DNA of 64,000 nt. Origin: Heterodera schachtii. Lineage: Eukaryota > Nematoda > Chromadorea > Rhabditida > Heteroderidae. Positions 50,154 through 61,000 of the stretch are shown here, in pieces (the stretch's first letter is position 1; every line of letters begins with the position of its first letter). The notes beneath the pieces were generated by a model. The model ran no database searches. It was given only the letters and a program-made list of their open reading frames with translations, and had not been told where the DNA came from. The translations under genes and the position numbers were made by a program. The stretch spans positions 179,941 to 243,940 of the forward strand of contig SIJG01000080.1 in assembly GCA_023374025.1 (NCBI GenBank). Direction: 5' to 3'.

Positions 50154-51569
50154 TTAACGGGGAACATCGAGCAGTCCGTTATTCTGTTTTCGAATGTGAT
50201 CCCCAAAGTCCCAGAGAAGTGTCAGCTGCTCGTTGGTAATTACAAAGTGGCGCCGGTACTTTTCGCGCAGGGCCCCAAGCTTCGCGATGGGGTCGAGAAA
50301 TTGAATGACCTGGAAAATTGAAGGAAAATAAAATCACAAAGCACGCGAGCATGTTAAATAAAGTCTAGTAAACTTTATGGGACGGAAGAAAAACCCACAA
50401 CGGAAATTTTTTTTTATAGTACCTATTAAAGACATGAATTTTCAAAAAATGCCGGGACCGGGCTAATTAAAACCCGCAAAATTTAATTAATAATCCTGGA
50501 AAGTAGCTTTATTGAGCTTAAAAACCAGAATTTAAATTACATGGTCGACGAATGAGCGTGAAATACGCTCCACGGCCGCCTCGGACATTCGGAAGACGTT
50601 CACGAACAGCTCGGGCGACTGCAGCGGGCATCCGTATGCAAACGCAGCTAAATTGAGCGACACGGCGGCAACAACGGAAGGAGGGAAGTGGGCCAGCGCG
50701 TAGCAGACCAGGGCAATTTCGCTGATGAACTTCGCAAACGCCCACACACTCTTTGACGGCGAAGCGTAGAAGCGATAGCGATGCAGAAACTGCATGGAGT
50801 ATGGCACGCTGAGGTTGAACTTGAGCCCGGACAGCACCTTTATAATGCGCACACATAGTTATTTCTAATTTTTTTTGAAATTTTCAACAAAAATCGTGAA
50901 AAACATTTCAATTTTATTTCTTAAAAAATTAATAATAATAAGTTTGAATTTTTAAATAACTGCAAAGGGCGATTTTGACTGCCTAATTTAGGGTGCCCCC
51001 CCCCATAAAGAATCTGGTAATTAAATATTTGTTCCCTATTCACCTGCGGTTCCATTCGCATGATGTGATCCTTCTTGAACATGTTTGCTGCCACATAGAC
51101 AAAGTCGTCAACATTTGGCATGACAATTTCCTCGAATTTGGCTGCAATGAAAATGCAGGTGACGCCCAACAGTTGCAGGTTCGTCTTGTTGATTCCTATG
51201 TGTGCTAACAGAGAGCGATCGAGAATGTACACGGATAGGCTGAACGTTTTGTTGGTCAGCTTTAAGCGAACTTGTACCTGAATTAAAACCATTTCACCGT
51301 AATCGACAAGTTTTCAACATTTTTTTTAAAAACGTACATGGACAAGCCAATCGACAAGAATTTGACGCATTCGTCCTGTCCACGGTTTTGTGCCTGGACA
51401 GAAAGTCGGAGTCCAGCAGGCTGCGTCTTTCGACTTGTCGCAAGTAGAAGTCAACGTCGTCGGCGTATTCAGCAGGGAACAATGTTGCGCCACCATCGAA
51501 TTTCAACTCCGGAATGTTTGATTCATTTCTGCTGTGTACTACTGTCAATGCTTTTCGAATTCGGTTCAT
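50154..51569 (-). CDS. mitotic-type (A/B family) cyclin, four exons, one frame break
   Basis: Exons 51,338-51,569, 51,044-51,277, 50,541-50,837 and 50,154-50,309, all joined in phase 0, give a protein of about 305 residues. The cyclin box starts around DDVDFYLRQVE. The CDK-facing MRAIL-type motif is MRQILVDWLVH (residues about 67-77), followed by LQLLGVTCIFIAAKFEEI (residues about 111-128), which carries the conserved KFEE. The second box has LAHFPPSVVAAVSLNLAAFA. These proteins bind and activate a cyclin-dependent kinase in mitosis. The N-terminus is short; RKAL near residue 5 is a minimal RxxL match to a destruction box. A single extra base near 51,377, just before MRQIL, breaks the frame. 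Without it every exon is a whole number of codons, so I suspect a sequencing error. Subfamily (A, B or B3) is not settled. Confidence 0.85.
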
Positions 51570-53727
51570 TTGTTTTGGTGGGTTAAGTGTTGATGGTCAG
51601 CCGAAAAAGGCAATGAATAAAGAACCTTATTGATTAGAAAAAATAGGGAAATGAGTAGTGAGGTTGTATTATGAGAACGACGGGCCGCCAATGAAAACAG
51701 GAAAATCGAATAAACAATGCGAAATTTTCAAAATAAAATATAAACTCGTCCAAATGTAAGGATGTAGGTAAACAAAACTGTTATAAAAAAATTTTAATGA
51801 GAAAAATAAATAATTTTTTTGTAAATTTAAAATAAAAAATATCATTATTATTAAAAATTAATAATAATTTGATAATCTTTTTACTTATTTAATTTAATTT
51901 ATAAATATTATTTTAATTATTTGGTCCCCAATTACGTTAACTTTAAAAGATAAAATTGGTTATTTATTTGACCGTCTTACGAGTACTGTAATAAATTTGA
52001 GCGAATAAAAAATGTTGATAAAAATTCTACAATAATAAATTCTTGTTAATAAAAACGTTTAGATCTAAGGGTGTTGCTAAATTAATTTGTTATAAAAATA
52101 ATAAAATTTTAATGAGAAAACAAAATTTTATTTATTTGTGTATAAAAATAAAATAATTAATTGATTACATGTTTGTTATTTATAAATATTGTTTTAATTA
52201 TATGGGCTTCTTTCCCTTTAAAAGCGGAAGTTGGAAAATTTCATTAATTGATTTGTTTATTGGACACCCTTCCACCACTATGCCTTTTTGATGTTTGAAA
52301 TAAATTGTGCATCAAATTTTAATATTTTATTGAAAAAATTTTTTATTTGGTATTCAAATTGGAATTTTTATTATTATTGTTTTAGAATAATTTTTTTTAT
52401 ATATAATTTTATTTGTGAATTTAAGATAAGAATTATTATTATATTATTGTTTGAGATCTTTTAATTAATTAATTGATTAGGAAAAATACTGTTAATTAAA
52501 TTCTTTGTGGACACTCTTCCTTGAAATTTTTATTAATTTTAGAATAATTAATTATTTATATTTTGATAAATCGTTTTAATTAATTAGGAAAATTCCGTTA
52601 ATTGCTTTCTTTATTGGCATCCTTCCATGGAATTTTTTTAATTAATTTTAAAATAATTAATTATTTATTTATTTGTAAATTTAAAATAAAAATTATTGTT
52701 GTTTGTTAAATCAAATTGATAAATCTTTTTAATTAATTAATTAATTAGGAAAATTTCGTTCATGAGCCCCCTCCCATGAAAAGTTTTTTAAAATTAATTT
52801 TAGAATAATTATTTATTTATTTATAATTTTTTATTTGTGAATTTAAAATAAAAATTATTATTATGGTTTGATGAATAAGTTTGATAAATCCTTTTAAATC
52901 TTTATAGGGCATCTTTACACCACCCTTCCCTTTTGATAATTGATTTATTTATTTGGCCCGCTTAAGGAGTGCTGTAATTATGTGAGCGATAAAAATACAA
53001 AATTTGATGACGAGGAGAAAAGTTCTTCAACAATAAACAAATGAAACTGCTTTTAATAAACTGGGGCGGTACATTAATTATTCATCAAAAATAACATTTT
53101 ATTAAGAAAAAATAAATAATTTTTTAAATTTATTTTTGAGTTTAAAATGAAAACATTTATTATTAATTTTAGAATAATACTTAATCACTTTTAAATTAAT
53201 TTTAGTTCTTTTTTTTTAATTTTACGATCCCCCAATTCTTTTCCATTCAAAAGCGAAAATGTCAAATAATCATGTTAATTGATTTGTTTATTTGACACCC
53301 TTCCCGCAATTCTTCCCTTTGATAGTTAATTGTTTGTTTGGCCCCTTTAATGTGTACTGCTGAAATCAAATTTGATGAGTAAATTCACAATAAATAAATT
53401 ATTTCTTAATAAAAAGATTCAAAATAAATAATTATTATTTTGCTAGTTTAAAATATAATTTTCATTATTATTTTTAGAATAATTATTTTGATAAAAAAAG
53501 AAAAGCTCAGGAAAAATTTACTAATGTAACAAAATATAAAATTTATGGAATAAATAAATAATTTTAATTATTTGCAAATTTAAAAAGATAAACATTTGTT
53601 ATCATTTTAAATAATAATAATAACTTAATTAAATCTTTTTTATAATTAAATTATTAATAATATTATTTAATTATACGGTCCCCCATTTTAAATTGAAAAT
53701 TGGGAAAATTTCATTAATTGATTTGTT
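51570..53727. repeat. degenerate AT-rich modular repeats
   Basis: At least four diverged modules share ATTTGTAAATTTAAAATAAA, then TTTAATTAATTAATTAGGAA and AATTTCATTAATTGATTTGT, followed by a C-rich phrase such as ACACCCTTCC or GGTCCCC. Module ends lie near 52,270, 52,520, 52,620, 52,770, 53,300 and 53,735. No coding potential. Confidence 0.6.
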
Positions 53728-53962
53728 TATTTGGTCCCCTCGCCAGCCACTCTCGCCATCCTTCTCGTTGCGGTGAACTCTCGCCACACTCTTTCGCACT
53801 TACGCCATCCTTCTCGTTGCAATGAACTCTCGCCGCACTCTTTCGCCATTCTCGCCATGCTTCTCGTTGCAATGAACTCTCGCCACACTCTTTCGCCATT
53901 CTTGTTGCAATGCACTCTCGCCACACTATCTCGCCATAGTTGTCTCGCCTCATAGGGGCATA
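53728..53962. repeat. short tandem array of CTCGCCA/TTCTCGTTGC units
   Basis: Imperfect tandem copies of a 30-60 bp unit containing TTCTCGTTGC, GTGAACTCTCGCC and ACACTCTTTCGCC. The open frames on both strands follow the repeat and are not credible genes. Confidence 0.8.
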
Positions 53963-54039
53963 CATTCTTGGTTCTCATTGGCTGCTGCAGCAGTAATGAC
54001 GTCAATTTTGCCCTTTATCAGAGCAAATTACTGTTTATT

Positions 54040-54115
54040 GCACATTGCCAATGTGGCCGAGTGGTTAGTGCGTCAGTCTGGCCACCCCTCTGGGGTTCGG
54101 ATCCGCTTGGTGCGG
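54040..54115 (+). repeat. tRNA-derived sequence (SINE-like head)
   Basis: Contains a perfect Pol III A box (TGGCCGAGTGG) and, about 40 bp later, GGGTTCGGATCC, close to the B-box consensus. The T-stem and most of the acceptor stem do not pair, so it is not a working tRNA gene but probably the head of a tRNA-derived SINE. Confidence 0.5.
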
Positions 54116-54209
54116 GGGATTTTTGAGAAATTTTAAATGAATTTAAATTCAACGTTTTTGACCTTTAAGACGTTTAAAATAATTTAAAATTAAATTTGTT
54201 TGCAACTAA

Positions 54210-54412
54210 AGCCATACACCCGGCCTACCCATCCGCGGGTGGTGGCAACTTAAGCCACCAATCCCTCCTCATCCACTGCCGGATGATGGCAACAAAGCCA
54301 TACACCCGGCCTATCCATCCGCGGGTGGTGGCAACTTAATCCACCAATACGTCTGCCAACCCGGTGGTGGTGAAAATTTAAGCCACGAATCCGCTCCTCA
54401 ATCTCCAGGATT
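54210..54412. repeat. 86-bp tandem repeat
   Basis: Two full copies and a partial third of a unit running GCCATACACCCGGCCTA, then CCATCCGCGGGTGGTGGCAA, then a CCACCAAT phrase, starting at 54,211 and 54,297. Confidence 0.8.
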
Positions 54413-54770
54413 TGGGAATTAAAAGTGAAAAAAGCAAAAGTAGTTACAGGCCGACATTTCACCGGGGTAGTAGTTAGAGACGACAAAAGGTCCGGATTAC
54501 GGTAGCCTCCCATACCTATGGGAAGGGTGCACGGCCAACTGAGCGCCAGCCAGGTGAGCGCTGCCAAGTGAGCGCGGGCCATCTGAGCGCCAAAATTTTC
54601 AGTACTGAAACCAAAACCTATCGCGCGACTTTTTTTGCAAACCCCAACCTATTGCAGGGGTGCGCGACTTTTTTTGTAAATTTTTTCTGAAAATTTTTTC
54701 TGAAAATTATTATTTTTTTATTATTATTATTTTAAATAATAATTTTTTTGTTTTTTTATTCGAAAAATTA

Positions 54771-55530
54771 TGCCGGAGGCAAGTGGACTCGAACTTTCGC
54801 TCTGTCACCAAACCCAACACAGTACCACTCTGCCACGTGACCAGTTGCCAGAAAAAGGATAATTGTCCACTATATGCTGCAAAGATGATGACGTCACCAC
54901 TGCGAGGGGTACTGTAGTCCTGTGTAAAATGGCAATAAATTAGCCGCAGGCAATCGGACTCGAACTTTCGCTCTGCCACCAACCCAACACACAACCACTC
55001 TGCCATGAGACCACTTGCCAGAAAAAAGATTAAATGTCCACTATATGCTGCAAAGATGATGACGTCATCACTGCGAAGGGTACTGTAATCCGGTGAAAAT
55101 GGCAATAAAACGGCAACAGGCAAGCGGACTCGAACCTTTGGTTTGCCACCAAACTCAACAGACTACCACTATGCCATGCGACGATTAGCCAGAAAAAGGC
55201 CTAATCTAAACTATATGATGCAAGGCTGATGTCATCAATGCGATGGGTACGGTAGTCCGGTGAAAATTCGCAATAAAATAGCCGCAGGCAAGTGGACTCG
55301 AACTTTCTCTCTGCCACCAAACTCAACAGACTACCACTCTGCCATGCAACGATTTGCCAGAAAAAGGATAACAGTCCACCATATGCTGCAAAGATGCTGA
55401 CGTCATCACTGCGAGGGATGCTGTACTCTTGCGAAAAAAATCGATAAATAAGCCGCAGGCTAGCGGACTCGAACTTTTGACCTGCCACCAAACCCAACAC
55501 CCTACCACTCTGCCATTAGACCAGATGCCA
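54771..55530 (-). repeat. five tandem tRNA-like units, left arm
   Basis: Units at 54,771-54,850, 54,943-55,020, 55,112-55,190, 55,281-55,359 and 55,452-55,530, spaced about 170 bp. Read on the minus strand each has a Pol III A box (TGGCAGAGTGG in most) and a B box (AGTTCGAGTCC or GGTTCGAGTCC) about 30 bp later. Several have GGCAA...TTGCC ends that would pair like an acceptor stem. T-stems do not pair, so they are tRNA-derived rather than functional. Spacers contain CATATAGTGGAC and TGACGTCA phrases. Confidence 0.65.
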
Positions 55531-55600
55531 GAAAAAGGTTATTGTCAACTATATGCTGTCAAGATGATTATGACTTCATCACTGCGAGGGGTACTGTAGT

Positions 55601-56302
55601 TGGCAGGTCAAAAGTTCGAGTCCGCTAGCCTGCGGCTTATTTATCGATTTTTCGCAAGAGTACAGCATCCCTCGCAGTGATGACGTCAGCATCTTTGCAG
55701 CATATGGTGACTGTTATCCTTTTTCTGGCAAATCGTTGCATGGCAGAGTGGTAGTCTGTTGAGTTGGTGGCAGAGAGAAAGTTCGAGTTCACTTGCCTGC
55801 GGCTATTTTATTGCGAATTTTCACCGGACTACCGTACCCATCGCATTGATGACATCAGCCTTGCATAATAGTTAGATTAGGCCTTTTTCTGGCTAATCGT
55901 CGCATGGCATAGTGGTAGTCTGTTGAGTTGGTGGCAAACCAAAGGTTCGAGTCCGCTTGCCTGTTGCCGTTTTATTGCCATTTTCACCGGATTACAGTAC
56001 CTTCGCAGTGATGACGTCATCATCTTTGCAGCATATAGTGGACATTAATCTTTTTTCTGGCAAGTGGTCTCATGGCAGAGTGGTTGTGTGTTGGGTTGGT
56101 GGCAGAGCGAAAGTTCGAGTCCGATTGCCTGCGGCTATTTATTGCCATTTTACACAGGACTACAGTACCCCTCGCAGTGGTGACGTCATCATCTTTGCAG
56201 CATATAGTGGACAATATCCTTTTTCTGGCAATGGTCAGTGGCAGAGTGGTACTGTGTTGGTTTGGTGACAGAGCGAAAGTTCGAGTCCACTTGCCTCCGG
56301 CA
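55601..56302 (+). repeat. tandem tRNA-like units, right arm
   Basis: Mirror image of the left array: a half unit at the palindrome centre (55,601-55,640), then full units at 55,727-55,804, 55,891-55,969, 56,059-56,135 and 56,227-56,302. The third has perfect A-type and B-box (GGTTCGAGTCC) sequences. The order and unit-specific variants mirror the left arm one for one, so the array predates the inversion. Confidence 0.65.
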
Positions 56303-56624
56303 TAATTTTTCGAATAAAAACACAAAAAATTATATTTAAATAATAATAATAAAAAAATAATAATTTTCAGAAAAAATTTCAGAAAAAATTACAAAAAAGT
56401 CGCGCACCCCTGCAATAGGTTGGGGTTTGCAAAAAAAGTCGCGCGATAGGTTTTGGTTCAGTACTGAAATTTTGGCGCTCAGATGGCCCGCGCTCACTGG
56501 CAGCGCTCACTGGCTGGCGCTCAGTTGGCCGTGCACCTTCCCATAGGTATGGGAGGCTACCGTAATCCGGACTTTTGTCGTCTCTAACTACTACCCCGGT
56601 GAAATGTCGGCCTGTAACTACTCT

Positions 56625-56913
56625 AGCAAAAAAAATGAAAAAAAATATTTTAAAGGAATCGTGCCAAACCTAATTAAATGAGAAAAATATATAGCAATAA
56701 AAGTTTGCGCGTTTGGTGCGAAGTGGCCCGCGGGCGATGTCCAAAAAATGGGGTGTGTGATTGTTCCTTTACCAGCTACATTGTTCGCCTTTGTGGTTTT
56801 TGTTTGGTAAATGACAAAAACTTCTGGTTCATAAAATATAGTTGTTCAAAAACGTGTTTGGGTGTTTCGGTTAAAACCAGCGACAGAAAGCAAAAACTTC
56901 TGTTCTTTTACAC
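56625..56913. other. spacer, no gene recognised
   Basis: The plus frame 56,678-56,917 is open for 79 codons and Cys-rich but has no motif and an ordinary background composition. Confidence 0.35.
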
Positions 56914-57110
56914 ATGAACTGGGCGAGGAATAACGATGTGATCAGACAAAGACTCCAATTCGCCTATAATTTGGAGTTTTCCGCTTCTCAAAAATTCATA
57001 AAAACCATGTCGTTTGAACTCCCTGTCTACCCACCGACGATTCTTTGCAAGCGGCTGTATCTCCGGCCAACTCCATGCCACAGACCCGGTCGCCTTTGTT
57101 CGCTAATCGA
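56914..57110 (+). pseudogene. coding-like segment running into tandem repeats
   Basis: About 65 codons from MNWARNNDVIRQRLQFAYN through ELPVYPPTILCKRLYLRPTP have balanced composition. Beyond about 57,110 the same frame continues only as translation of a tandem repeat, so the 221-codon frame as a whole is not a gene. It may be an exon truncated by repeat expansion. Family not recognised. Confidence 0.25.
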
Positions 57111-57700
57111 TAATGGAAGTCTTTCTGCTTCACAGCCCCGTCTACTTCTTTGCACTTATTGTCTCTGCATCTCTAACCTCTCTGTGCGACGTACTCTCTC
57201 GCCAATCGATAAAATGGACGCCACTCTGCGTCTCTACGCTTCTGCATCTCTGCACCCTCTTGTCTCTCCATCTCTAACCTCTCTGTGCGACGAACTCTCT
57301 CGCCAATCGATAATGGAAGTCTTTCTGCTTCACAGCCCCGTCTACTTCTTTGCACTTATTGTCTCTGCATCTCTAACCTCTCTGTGCGACGTACTCTCTC
57401 GCCAATCGATAATAATGGACGCCACTCTGCGTCTCTGCCCTTCTGCTTCTCTACACCCTCTTAACTCTCCATCTCTAACCTCTCTGTGCGACGAACTCTC
57501 TCGCCAATCGATAATTTTCGAGTCTTTCTGCTTCACAGCCCCGTCTACTTCTTTGGACTTATTGTCTCTGCATCTCTAACCTTTCTGTGCGACGTACTCT
57601 CTCGCCAATCGATAATAATGGACGCCACTCTGCGTCTCTGCTCTTCTACTTCTCTGCTATCCCTTGTACCGGAATCTCTAACCACCCTTCTCTGCGTACC
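57111..57700. repeat. 190-bp tandem repeat (three units)
   Basis: Three units beginning AGTCTTTCTGCTTCACAGCC near 57,117, 57,316 and 57,521. Each contains the CGACG(T/A)ACTCTCTCGCCAATC phrase followed by ATCGATAA. The half-unit CTCTAACCTCTCTGTGCGAC itself occurs twice per unit. Confidence 0.9.
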
Positions 57701-57701
57701 C

Positions 57702-57955
57702 TCTCACCTATCGATAATCACGGCGTACGCGTCTGATTAGGCCACGCCCCTTTTTCTCTGCTTCTCTGGCCTGACTCTCTCTTTTGTGTACTCTCTCACC
57801 TAATCGATAATCATGGCGTACGCGTCTGATTAGGCCACGCCCCTTTTTCTCTGCTTCTCTGACCTGACTCTCTCTCTTTTGTGTACTCTCTCACCTAATC
57901 GATAATCATGGCGTACGCGTCTGATTAGGCCACGCCCCTTTTTCTCTGCTTTCTT
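57702..57955. repeat. 90-bp tandem repeat (three units)
   Basis: Three copies of a unit running TCTCACCTAATCGATAATCA, then TGGCGTACGCGTCTGATTAG, then GCCACGCCCCTTTTTCTCTG. The last ends about 65 bp before the polymerase B start codon, so these GC-box and ATCGAT motifs sit where its promoter should be. Confidence 0.85.
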
Positions 57956-57980
57956 TCCCCCATCGTAATTTACCCTTCAT

Positions 57981-57992
57981 TCTTGGTTTTAG
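57981..57992 (+). promoter_or_regulatory. possible trans-splice acceptor upstream of polymerase B
   Basis: TCTTGGTTTTAG fits a nematode splice acceptor and lies 28 nt before the ATG at 58,021 with no donor seen upstream, as expected for SL trans-splicing. Inferred from position only. Confidence 0.3.
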
Positions 57993-58020
57993 CAAACATT
58001 TATTCTTACTGTATTAGACC

Positions 58021-61000
58021 ATGTCATCTGATGACGAAAGACCTCCTGTCTTCGACGGGTCTTATGGTCCAGTGCGAGATATCGATGAGCCTTTTGAGGA
58101 TGCACCGTCACTTGTGGAAGTAATTAATCAACTTCCTAATCAATTGGTGAAAATTATTTTGAAATAATATATTAGAATTTCTCAATAATCTGCAGATACT
58201 GGAGGACATTAAAGCAAAGCAAGAGCCAAAGAGCAAAGGCCAGCTGGACCCCGAACAGTTTCATGGTGAACATTACATTTGCTTGGATGCTGCTCACGCT
58301 CAAAGTGGACGTTTCAGCGGTGACTTCTTTTATTTTTAGATATTTACCTTTATATTCTTTAAGCGTACCGTTTCTTGGGTCGTTTTGTGCTGGACTACAT
58401 TTGGAATTCGGACTATCCCGAGAATGTGTTAAAGAGTATATTTATGATGTGTTTGAATTACGCTATGAACGGTGCAGAGGCTATGAACATCGCAGCCAAT
58501 CACTTCATTTTTCTTTTAACTGCACGACACCTTGACTACGAGATAGCCGTTCACTTTAAAAAGGTAAAGAAGATCGAAGACTCAATGGCGGAAACGATTC
58601 CTCACACGATTTGAAATCGTCGACCAGAGCAACAAGTCAAAGGAACGACCGTCAATTTGCGAAGAATCCTTCGTCATTGATGTCACAGCTATCGAAAGTG
58701 GATTTCCGAAAAAGAAATTGGCCGGAAGAGGGAGAAGCAACAGCTTTGAAATTCCATACAACATCAGTGAGGGAGCGATATACAACTTAGTGAACAACGA
58801 CAATTTCTGTCTATTCCGTGCGTTTGAATGGCTTCGCATGAAACATGTGTTGCAACAACAACGGTTTTCCGAATACAAACGGAATGAAAGAAGGCAGCAG
58901 AGTGACATAATAGCCCTATGCCAGGCTTGTGGGATTAATATGAACTTGCCTTTCTACTCTATTGAAGAATATGGGGAGAGAATTCAAGTAAATTTCATGT
59001 TACAATAAAAGTGAGTATTTTTCTAAGGCTTATTATGATCAACACTATCCGGGCATATTTCGTCTTTTTTGCTTCGGTACCTTTGGGAAAATGAAGCCCC
59101 TATGGAAGTCCAAAGTCATCGAATATAAACAGGAGCTTTGTGTGCTTTTCACTGAAGGAGAAGCAGGGCAAGCAGGCCATTTCAATCCAATCAAATCAAC
59201 AGGCAGATTATTTGGAACCAAGACCAACTATTGTTTTGGGGTAAATAAATGACTATAAATTAAGTGCAATCCCAATGTTTAGTGTGAAATTCCATACACA
59301 CACCAGACTCGCCACAACGGAAATTGCAAGTGGAAATGCCGAAATTGTCAACGAGTCGGCAAAACTTTTCGTGGGACCTGCAAGGACAGCGGGATGTTGC
59401 GGTCTTGCCTTGGATTGTGGAAAGGTAACAACATATAGTATATATCTAATTTAAAAAATTCTTGTGCAGACTTTTGAGAGCCGTGAATGCTTTGAACATC
59501 ATGGCAAGGTCGTTAAAGTAACAATCAAGAAGGGTGACAAAGAAGTGAAAATTGACAAAGCAGTCTGCAGAAGCTCCAAAAAATGCGTGGATTGTGGTGT
59601 CATTTATCGCGCAATGGTCAGTCGTTGCCGTTTTTCGAAGAATAATCGTATGTTTCAGCATCAAAGACAAAGAGAGAGGCCATGTGTGTGGTCACAAGTT
59701 CTGCCGTGTGTGTTTAGGATTCCACGCACCCAGGGAATGCTACATTCCATACCGTCCAAAGAAGAAGACAGAGAAGCGAATCATCTTCTTTGACTTCGAG
59801 TGCACGACGGACTTCCAGCCTGATCCTGAAATTACCCGCTTCAAACATCAGGTAAAATGTTCCATATTTGCGTAAACAAAGACAATTGTCAGGTGAATTT
59901 CTGCTATGCACACGTGACTTGCACGAGTTGCATCGAGAAGGGAATCTGGAACCAGGCGCTGGAGCAGAAGTGCGGGATCTGTGGCGACTACCGGACGTAC
60001 GCATGGGCTCCATTCGACTTCTACAACACCGAAGTAGAGCGCCGCTTCCGTGTTGATGATCCATTGGCAGCATTCACAAAATGGCTTCTGCAGTTCGAGA
60101 CCGAAACGCTTGGACTCGATCACAACGAGCGTGGAAAGAAACGCAAGCGCACCGTTAAGCATAATAACAACAATGAAGAGGCTTGCTTCTTTGACAACGA
60201 AGCCGATGATGATGAAGACAACGACGGCAATGATGCTGACAACAATTACATGCTCGGATACGATGAAGGCGGAGAAAAGCCGAAATCCGTGAAGACCTAC
60301 GCCTACGCCCATGCCGGTAATTAACAAAATTAAAAACAAAATAACAAAAAATTTTTAGGTTCACGATATGATCACGTGCTCATCTTTGGCGAGATGTTAC
60401 GTATGGGTGTTCGTCCTGATCTTGTCCGTCAAGGCAACCATCTGCTGGAGATGAAGGCCCATAAGAAGGGTGCTATCACGACGACCATCTTCCGGGACAG
60501 GTAAATTACGGAAAAATGGCACAATTAAAGCAAATTTTCAGCTATAAACTCATTCCGCTGAAATTGGCTTCTTTCGTCAAAACGTTTGGCTTGAACATCG
60601 ATGGAGTGGAAAACAAAAAATATTTTCCGCATAAGTTTAATAAGGTGTAAAAAATTTTAAAAAAATGTCAGATCCATAAATTTTAGTCTGCTAACTACGG
60701 AAACGTCTTGGACACCCTTCCACCGCTTCAGGACTACTCTCCAGGAAGCCACTTCCCAGAGGAGCGGATTAAGCTGGAGAAATGGCACGCAGACAACATC
60801 AACACACGCTTCGACTTGCGAGAAATCATCGCAGACTATTGCAAAACTGGTAAAAATTATGATAATTTTCAAAATATTCCGTCGAAACTTCAGATGTCCA
60901 AATCCTCGTACATGGTGTTCTGAAAATGCGAGAGCTCTTCATGGCCGAGACAATGCATGATTTAACCGATTCAATCACCATCCCGGTAACTGAGAAAAGT

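Larger units (their letters stand above)
54440..56624. mobile_element. 2.2-kb palindromic (foldback) element carrying tRNA-like arrays
   Basis: The left arm (54,440-55,487) is matched in reverse complement by 55,601-56,624 almost base for base, from GTAGTTACAGGCCGACATTT at the outer left to CCTGTAACTAC at the outer right. A 113-bp unique spacer lies at 55,488-55,600. Possible 7-bp AGCAAAA duplications flank it (54,433-54,439 and 56,625-56,631). The outer 330 bp of each arm carry repeated GAGCGC/GCGCTCA phrases, then a GTCGCGCGATAGG block and an AT-rich stretch. The inner part is a tandem array of tRNA-like units. No protein is encoded. Confidence 0.8.

Noticed and set aside
50518..50856. 112-codon minus-strand frame overlapping cyclin exon 3
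   Set aside because: Alternative frame of the cyclin exon without motifs; the cyclin frame has the FPPSVVAA signature.
53714..54005. Two minus-strand frames rich in Glu/Arg/Trp
   Set aside because: Both follow the short tandem repeat at 53,728-53,962 and mirror each other in different frames.
54771..56302. Functional tRNA genes
   Set aside because: A and B boxes and partial acceptor stems are present, but T-stems do not pair and no consistent anticodon arm can be drawn.
54710..56325. Several 60-137 codon frames within the palindrome
   Set aside because: They repeat the same peptides on both strands because of the tandem tRNA-like units, and no start or splice context supports them.
57111..57579. 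C-terminal two thirds of the 221-codon open frame 56,914-57,579
   Set aside because: It follows a 190-bp tandem repeat whose half units give the same serine/leucine pattern.
59848..60339. 163-codon minus-strand frame
   Set aside because: Antisense shadow of the polymerase exonuclease exons, which carry clear catalytic motifs on the plus strand.
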